The notes below the pieces were generated by a model. That model was given only the letters and a program-made list of their open reading frames with translations, had not been told where the DNA came from and did no database searches. Shown piece by piece: positions 58,419-64,000 of a stretch of 64,000 nucleotides of DNA. Numbering within the stretch: the first letter of the stretch is position 1; the number at the start of each line of letters is the position of its first letter. The DNA comes from Rhizophagus clarus (taxonomy: Eukaryota > Glomeromycota > Glomeromycetes > Glomerales > Glomeraceae), in NCBI GenBank assembly GCA_015698045.1, contig BLAL01000176.1, forward strand, positions 372,001-436,000, read 5' to 3'. The position numbers were made by a program, and so were the translations under genes.

Positions 58419-59940
58419 TGGAGGACGATTAGAATATTTATCTATTGCACACTTAAAATATTCAAGACCAGGAACATGTTACAATTGTTACATCCCAAAA
58501 CAATAATTTTTTTGATGGTTTTTATTACAGTATCCTAAAAAGTCAATGTTGAATTCCATGTCTACAAAACGAAAAATCAACAAATCATCCAACAAAACTA
58601 TTAACGTACCAATTATACCAATTTGGCCGCACCAACGTTTAATATACCCCCTTACAATAATTTATTCAACGATAAGTTGGAAAATTTCCTGAATTTTACT
58701 ATTATTATGTTTCCTCTTTATTCTGCCAACTGTTTTGACTTCTGGCGCCTCAGCTCTTTTTTTTTTAGCTGTATTACCGTTCCTTCTGCAGACATTCGGT
58801 TGGGTGAGCCATAGTGAAGACATTATGCATTTAGAAATAGTAATTTGCTTCCGATTTTTTTTTTTAAAAAGAAAATAAATTTTTAAATTTATCTAAAAAA
58901 GATAATACTGTAATTACCTTTTTATTAAGGTAACTTATCGATCAAAACAAAACTATTTTGTTAATAAAAAAAAAAAGATAAAAAGGAAAAATAATAATAA
59001 ACCTTTGTTGATTTGTATTGATACTTCTTTTTAACGTACGAATAAGGAAAATTTATAAAAAATTTCGTGTGATTTAATCCTGAGACATTCTAAGTGAAAA
59101 ATGAAAAATGTTTCTATTCTAAGTATTATAACTTTGTTGATTACCAATCATGTGGTCTTTTTCTTGTTTATGTTAAAGGTAAATAGGGCATACCATGCCA
59201 AACACGTTAACACGTCACATTGTCACGTGATGATAGAGTTCGCGTTGTTTTTAGCCATCTGATCAATATCCGATCAATTTGTAACCGATTTTTATACTAA
59301 AAAAGTTTAATAAATACCTGTTTCTCTTTCTTTTATTCTTTCTCTTTTCCGCTCTTTTCGTTGAAACGAAACGTCTTCTACAAGTTTTTGGGCGCATGAA
59401 AAATTTGGTAGATGCCTTTTACTTTAATATTTATATTAACAAACTGCTATTAACAGTTCTCTCTTTTTTATTTTATATGGCACTTTTGAGATTCCTTTAA
59501 CGCGAATTTCGTTGAAATTGTGTTATATTGATATTGTTTAAGAGGATAAAGATAGTTATGCGAAATTCTGAAAGGTTTTTTTTTTGCTTAAATTATTACT
59601 TTAATGAAACGCGTCCAGAACTGAAAAAAGCCGCCTAAACAAAGATACGAAATAAAACGTAATAAGTGTTCCATTAAAGAAATATCAGAAAACATTTTCT
59701 ACAGAAATCTAAGTCCAAGAGAGCCGAAGAACGCTTAAAGAAGAGAATGAGAGTAAACATTTGCAATAACTGGTTAAGCTGACTTTTTTTTTTTATTTTT
59801 CAATGAAGTGTTCGCTTTTATTTCATTTTTTTTTTTCAACTTTAGTAAAAATTCAACTTTCTAGTCCTTAACATTTATTTGCGCAAGTCCAAAGATTAGA
59901 AGAATTTACTGTCCATGGGCTGAGGAATTAATAAAAGATA
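58419..59940. other. Stretch without a supported gene
   Basis: A pyrimidine-rich leader-like segment at 59320-59370 precedes a 34-codon ORF (MKNLVDAFYFN start, from 59397), which might be a tiny gene or the first exon of something unseen. Nothing else can be supported. Confidence 0.35.
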
Positions 59941-60075
59941 CTATTAGTTTCGTGAATTTAAAAAATGATAAAGGTGTGTTTTTTTTTTGTTTTGCAAAGT
60001 TGGGTAACTCCTAGTCGGGTTCTTCCTTGTTTAGGAGAATTACTGTGTTCGACAGCTTGGTACCCACTCCAAGTC
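59941..60075 (+). repeat. Duplicated hairpin-rich segment, copy 1
   Basis: It matches 60361-60494 closely, 420 bp downstream. After AAGGTGTG and a T run come AAAGTTGGGTAACTCCTAG and TAGGAGAATTACTGTGTT. Possible stems are TGGGTA/TACCCA (60001-60006 with 60061-60066), CTCCTA/TAGGAG (60008-60013 with 60032-60037) and CTGT/ACAG (60043-60046 with 60052-60055). A further CAAAGTT/AACTTTG pair (59995-60001 with 60092-60098) and a 7-bp hairpin GCTGGTT/AACCAGC (60115-60138) followed by a T run occur only in this copy. It could be a dispersed repeat, a structured RNA or a coding remnant (one frame reads WVTPSRVLPCLGELLC). Confidence 0.7.
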
Positions 60076-60360
60076 CTCAGCCCAGGCACCTAACTTTGTA
60101 GTTGACAGATATCTGCTGGTTTTGAAGGAGGAACCAGCTAGGCACCTTTTTTTATCACTAAATGAAAGTTAATACATTGCTAACACCACTTCTTTTAATA
60201 GGTAAAAGCAAAATATTATTGGAAGAGTATGATTCAAAAGTATAATAAATGTAAGTGATTGTATATATCAAATTTATTTTAATAAATCTTTATGTAAAAT
60301 GATTCTAACTCCAGAAATCTTTAATTTCTAATTTATAGATTGATTGATTCCAAGAAGCAA

Positions 60361-60494
60361 CTATTAGATTTTGTGGATTTAAAAATAATAAAGGTGTGTT
60401 TTTTTTTGTTTTTCAAAGTTGGGTAACTCCTAGTTGGGTTCTGTCTGAGTTAGGAGAATTACTGTGTTTGGCAGCTTGATACCCACTCCAAGTC
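60361..60494 (+). repeat. Duplicated hairpin-rich segment, copy 2
   Basis: Same order as copy 1: CTATTAGAT start, AAGGTGTG with a T run, GGGTAACTCCTAGTTGGG, TTAGGAGAATTACTG, ACCCACTCCAAGTC. The TGGGTA/TACCCA and CTCCTA/TAGGAG pairs are kept. Differences fall mostly in the loop between the CTCCTA arms. The downstream hairpin of copy 1 is absent. The coding frame of copy 1 has a stop here. Confidence 0.7.
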
Positions 60495-60867
60495 TTGAAC
60501 CTACAAAAAAAGAACATAAATGTTGGTGAAAAGTTTTGTTAAAAATTAACAACCTCAAAAAAATTTTTTACTCGTCGGTCTAGACTTCAAAACGGAGTTT
60601 TGAGTTTTAAATCTAAAAAATAATAACAAATGTTTCATTAAAAAATAAGTCTAAAGAAAATATTTTAAGTTATCATATCTCGAAATAAGAGTTAAAATAA
60701 TAAAATAGACGTTTTTCTTAAAAAAAGAAAAAAAGATATTATTAACCTTGATTAGTTATTGATGAAAATAATTTATTTAGTTACTTTTCCACAACCTTCT
60801 CATGAAGAGTGTAAGAAATTTTAAAAAAAAATTTTAATATTCATTGTGCATGAGTCATTTAAAAAAG

Positions 60868-60985
60868 AAATGGAAATGTGGAAATGGAAAAAAGAGGAGG
60901 AAAAGGGAAGGATGAAAAGGGAAAGTGGAGAATGAGAGATGGAAAAAGGAAAGGGAAAGGGAAGGGAAAAGAGGAAGAAAAGTTT
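60868..60985. repeat. Purine-rich tract of about 118 bp
   Basis: The plus strand is almost entirely A and G (GGAAAGGGAAAGGGAAGGGA and similar), broken by a few T. It is a low-complexity tract able in principle to form triplex structures. Confidence 0.8.
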
Positions 60986-61794
60986 AAGCTTAAACTTTAA
61001 AAAAAGCTTAATTGATTGAACTGCGGCTGTGACGCGGTTGCAACTAATATTATTTTACATAATCATGTGATATAATTTTGTACCAATATTTTTTTTATGA
61101 TTTATATTTATAAATGAAAAATTCTTTCCAAAAAGTTTTGGAGCAAGTGTTCCAGCCAAACTTTTTGTGTCTGTTTATAGCAAGACTATAGAAAATAGAA
61201 ACCTCTCCTCTTCCAATATATTTTCGAAGTATTTCTTACCCTTTACCTTAGTTTTGATAATTTTACCTTTTTTTCTACTAACTATCATTTTGCAATTATT
61301 GATAAATATTTTTACCTTCATACCACCCCTTCCTGCGTGTATGGCCCCTTTCTCCCATCCATGACAAGATTATTCTCGCAATATTATGTCTGAATTCACC
61401 TAAAACCTTGAACCGAAGCTTACCAAGACCTCTCTTCATCTTTACAAACTCGCAAAAATATATTCTTGTCACGAAAAGATCTACTTGCACGTGATCTGCC
61501 ATCCACGGGGAATGGAACATTATATAATCGTTTGAAATAGTACGTAGATAACGGCATATTAAATTTGCGATTTTAAATACGAAATAAAAAAATTTTTGCA
61601 ATTATAAATTTATTTCTTTAAAGTGTCAAGATCTCTAATAATATTATGAATTAATTATGATCAAGAAGAAAATACAAGAATAGCAAGTTGTCGAATGTTC
61701 TTTCTGTTAAATTATCATAACGGTTAGGGAATATTGGTTAATAAGAGTAGAATTTGATAATCATTTTATCCTTTTCGTTTTCGTTTTTTTTTTT
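60986..61794. other. Stretch with only weak ORFs
   Basis: The minus-strand frame at 61296-61601 (101 aa, MQKFFYFVFKIANL start) has a hydrophobic beginning and a basic end, but no motif. The opposite strand also has an open frame across part of it, so I do not call a gene. Confidence 0.35.
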
Positions 61795-63475
61795 TTTTTA
61801 CAATTTTAAAATAATAATGACTGGTTACACTTGGCGGTGAACGTGACTCAGACGCAAATAGTACTTTGTAAAATTAAATTTAATTGATTAATTTAGAATA
61901 TAAATTCTTACAGCCAGTTCATTTCATTAATGAATGCGTAATGTTTACGTGCTCGATTAATTCTAAATTTATAAAGAATCAGTTTTGCCCGGCTTCAAAT
62001 TATTAAATTTGAAAAAAAATAATAGTCAGTTATGTTAAAATGAGAAATTATAACATCATATTGTGAAATCACATGTTTAACGATTTCAACTTGGTTGTAC
62101 GGCTGCTATCATTAAAAAAAGGGAGGCTTTGCCATTTTTTCTTTGATTCAACATATAAATCTTGATTTTAATCAAGTCGTATAAAAGTATGATACAATTG
62201 ATAGTTTTATCATGACTCAATTATATATCAATTATATCAATTATCTTTAAAAAGAATAAAAATCATGGATTCAATGAATTTGCTATGAATTTATTACTTT
62301 TACAATTTACGATGAAAACTGATTTAATATTATAATTATCATTATTTAGTAAATAAAAAAATATAGTGGTAATTATTTCCATAGGATTTCAATTATCGTT
62401 AGGACGGCCAGGGAAATTGGGCGGCATGTCTCCACAATTTTATTCGTAATAGAATCATATAATTCACACTACATAAAAAGAACTAAACACGAGTTAGCAT
62501 GGCTCATTCACTTCAGGCACCCAAATGATTATGTAAACAGTGACCATTTGGACAAGTGGTCGTATACCATAACCCAACTGCCTTAGGGATAAGCATACAC
62601 CTCAGGAGTGATCATAAAGATATCCTTCACCATCATCTATGCCATCAGATCCTTCACAAAACTGAAAGGGCGCTTGACAGATCAACTACTATATCAACAA
62701 GACGGTGAATTTGAACCTGATGACTCATACTCAGGTACCATAAATGGTTCCACTTTCGAAGATATATAACCTTGGGGAGGGTTCTCGTACGATGGGCCCC
62801 AGTCATCTATTCACAACCCTTTAAAGTCGTTCGTCAGCCCTCATAAACCCCCGCACGTTGCTTTCGCGGTGTGCAGTCGGAAATCTATGGACGATACTAG
62901 TAAGTAAACTTACTTTGTAATAAATTTTGGATCCAAAGTTGTCCTTAACGTTCCGTTACTTTCGTTCCGTCACATTCCGTTACAGTGATTCCGTTCTGCA
63001 AAGAAGAATTTTTTTTTTTTTTTTGTAAAATTTGTGAGGATTTGAAAAAAGTTTGAACGTATATATATATAATTTGTAAAAACCTTTCTGAATACATCGT
63101 GACTAACAATGAAATATCAAGTTCTTAATTAAATAATTGTGAAGAAATGACTAATATGGTTTACATCTTATAAAGAGATGAATTACTCTTGCGCAATTTT
63201 CCAGTAATACGGTTGACTGTATTTGACAAACTGGATTTGTGACAATGATTCACTATTATCCTTAATACGTAAAAAAGATAATCGTTTGATCAAATTTTTA
63301 CATATATCTCAATATCGACAATATTGACACACAATGAAATTCCTAACTTACGTGTTAAGATTAGGTGTTACTTATGATGAGTGATGCATAATAATATTAT
63401 TATTACATCGTGACTAATGATGAAATGTCAGACTCTAAGAAAATCTGAGATGAGTCACTGTTGCGCATTTTTAGT
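61795..63475 (-). repeat. Dispersed 1.4-1.6-kb repeat, copy B (inverted)
   Basis: It is the inverse of 21957-23320: it begins TTACACTTGGCGGTGAACGT then GACTCAGACGC, holds the core (CATAACCCAACTGCCTTAGG; GTTCTCGTACGATGGGCCCC) and ends near CTGAGATGAGTCACTGTTGC. It is longer than copy A by small insertions in the tandem-unit part. It is much less AT-rich in the core than its surroundings and has no coding frame. Confidence 0.75.
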
Positions 63476-64000
63476 GGCTCTGGAAGGGGTTCAACATGAT
63501 AATACTCGAGATAACAATGCCTAATGTAATGATACTCAACGTCCTCAAGATAGAAGCGATCAACGTGATGGTGTTCAACATGCTCAGCAACGTAACGAAA
63601 GTGACTTCAAATTCAGATAGAGGAAATATTTATGGAGGAATTTGTCATTATTTTTCAACGCTGGTGATAAAATTCTGATGTATACAAAAATTGGTAAAAC
63701 GTAATCCAGACGCGTGATAATGGTTTTGCAATGTACTGGTACTACTATTAAAAATAAATGGTATTTATTATAACTATTCGGTCTTAATTATTACATCAAA
63801 TAATTTTGAAATGAAATACTGATGAACCTAATCAGTAAAAATATTGTTCTTTAGTTTAGTATGATATTCGTTTCACAGCCAGTGATCTTCAAGATCCCGA
63901 AATCCAAATATCAGATAAATACTATTTATCATAATTTTGTTTCAGAATATTAGATAAAATGGTAAAACATTGGTTCACGAAAAAATATATGTAGCAAAGC
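63476..64000. other. Terminal stretch without a supported gene
   Basis: A 60-codon plus-strand ORF (63496-63678) is rich in Asn, Met and Val without a motif. The rest is AT-rich and the window ends in noncoding DNA. Confidence 0.35.

Noticed and set aside
61296-61601. 101-codon minus-strand ORF
   Set aside because: It overlaps an opposite-strand frame, has no recognisable domain and no promoter or intron signals; kept only as a note.

Overview
The window looks like nuclear DNA of an arbuscular mycorrhizal fungus of the Rhizophagus type (Glomeromycotina). It is extremely AT-rich, introns are short (about 60-90 bp) with GT-AG ends, and the genes belong to families known to be hugely expanded there: TKL-like kinases with an N-terminal Cys-rich stretch and HKD/DLG motifs, and F-box/leucine-rich proteins. 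This assignment is from family style and composition, not from a search. Real genes are few; most of the window is decayed gene copies, transposable elements and AT-rich DNA with no readable content.

Layout. 1-147 is the tail of a kinase relic. 148-7000 is almost empty. 7.0-8.3 kb is a frameshifted relic of unknown family. 8.4-11.65 kb is a transposon nest: a TA-flanked miniature element, then a terminal-inverted-repeat element interrupted by a non-LTR retroelement that carries only an RRM-type ORF. 12.0-13.5 kb encodes a five-helix membrane protein. 15.5-27.8 kb is dominated by two 3.5-kb direct copies of a long-inverted-terminal-repeat element around a 5.2-kb middle; the outermost ends share an 8-bp direct repeat, so the 12.3 kb may have moved as one unit. 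29.3-31.2 kb is an intact six-exon kinase gene. 32-38 kb holds relics of kinase, F-box and possible recombinase genes, a small TA-flanked element and a large hairpin-forming inverted repeat. 39.3-40.5 kb is a 5'-truncated LINE with a clear 16-bp target duplication. 42.2-44.0 kb is an inverted, decayed duplicate of the kinase gene, upstream DNA included. 46.9-56.8 kb is an F-box cluster: two long ORFs (one cut by a 600-bp TA element) and several relics. 57-64 kb holds unknown relics, a repeated structured segment, a purine-rich tract and an inverted copy of a 1.4-1.6-kb repeat also found at 22-23 kb.

Functionally, the intact coding genes are one kinase, two F-box proteins, one membrane protein and one retroelement ORF. 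Nothing suggests a shared pathway or operon. The genes are linked by history: local duplication (often inverted), transposon insertion and decay. Exon joins, frameshifts, target-site duplications and inverted repeats were read by eye from the sequence. Family names rest on recognised motifs.
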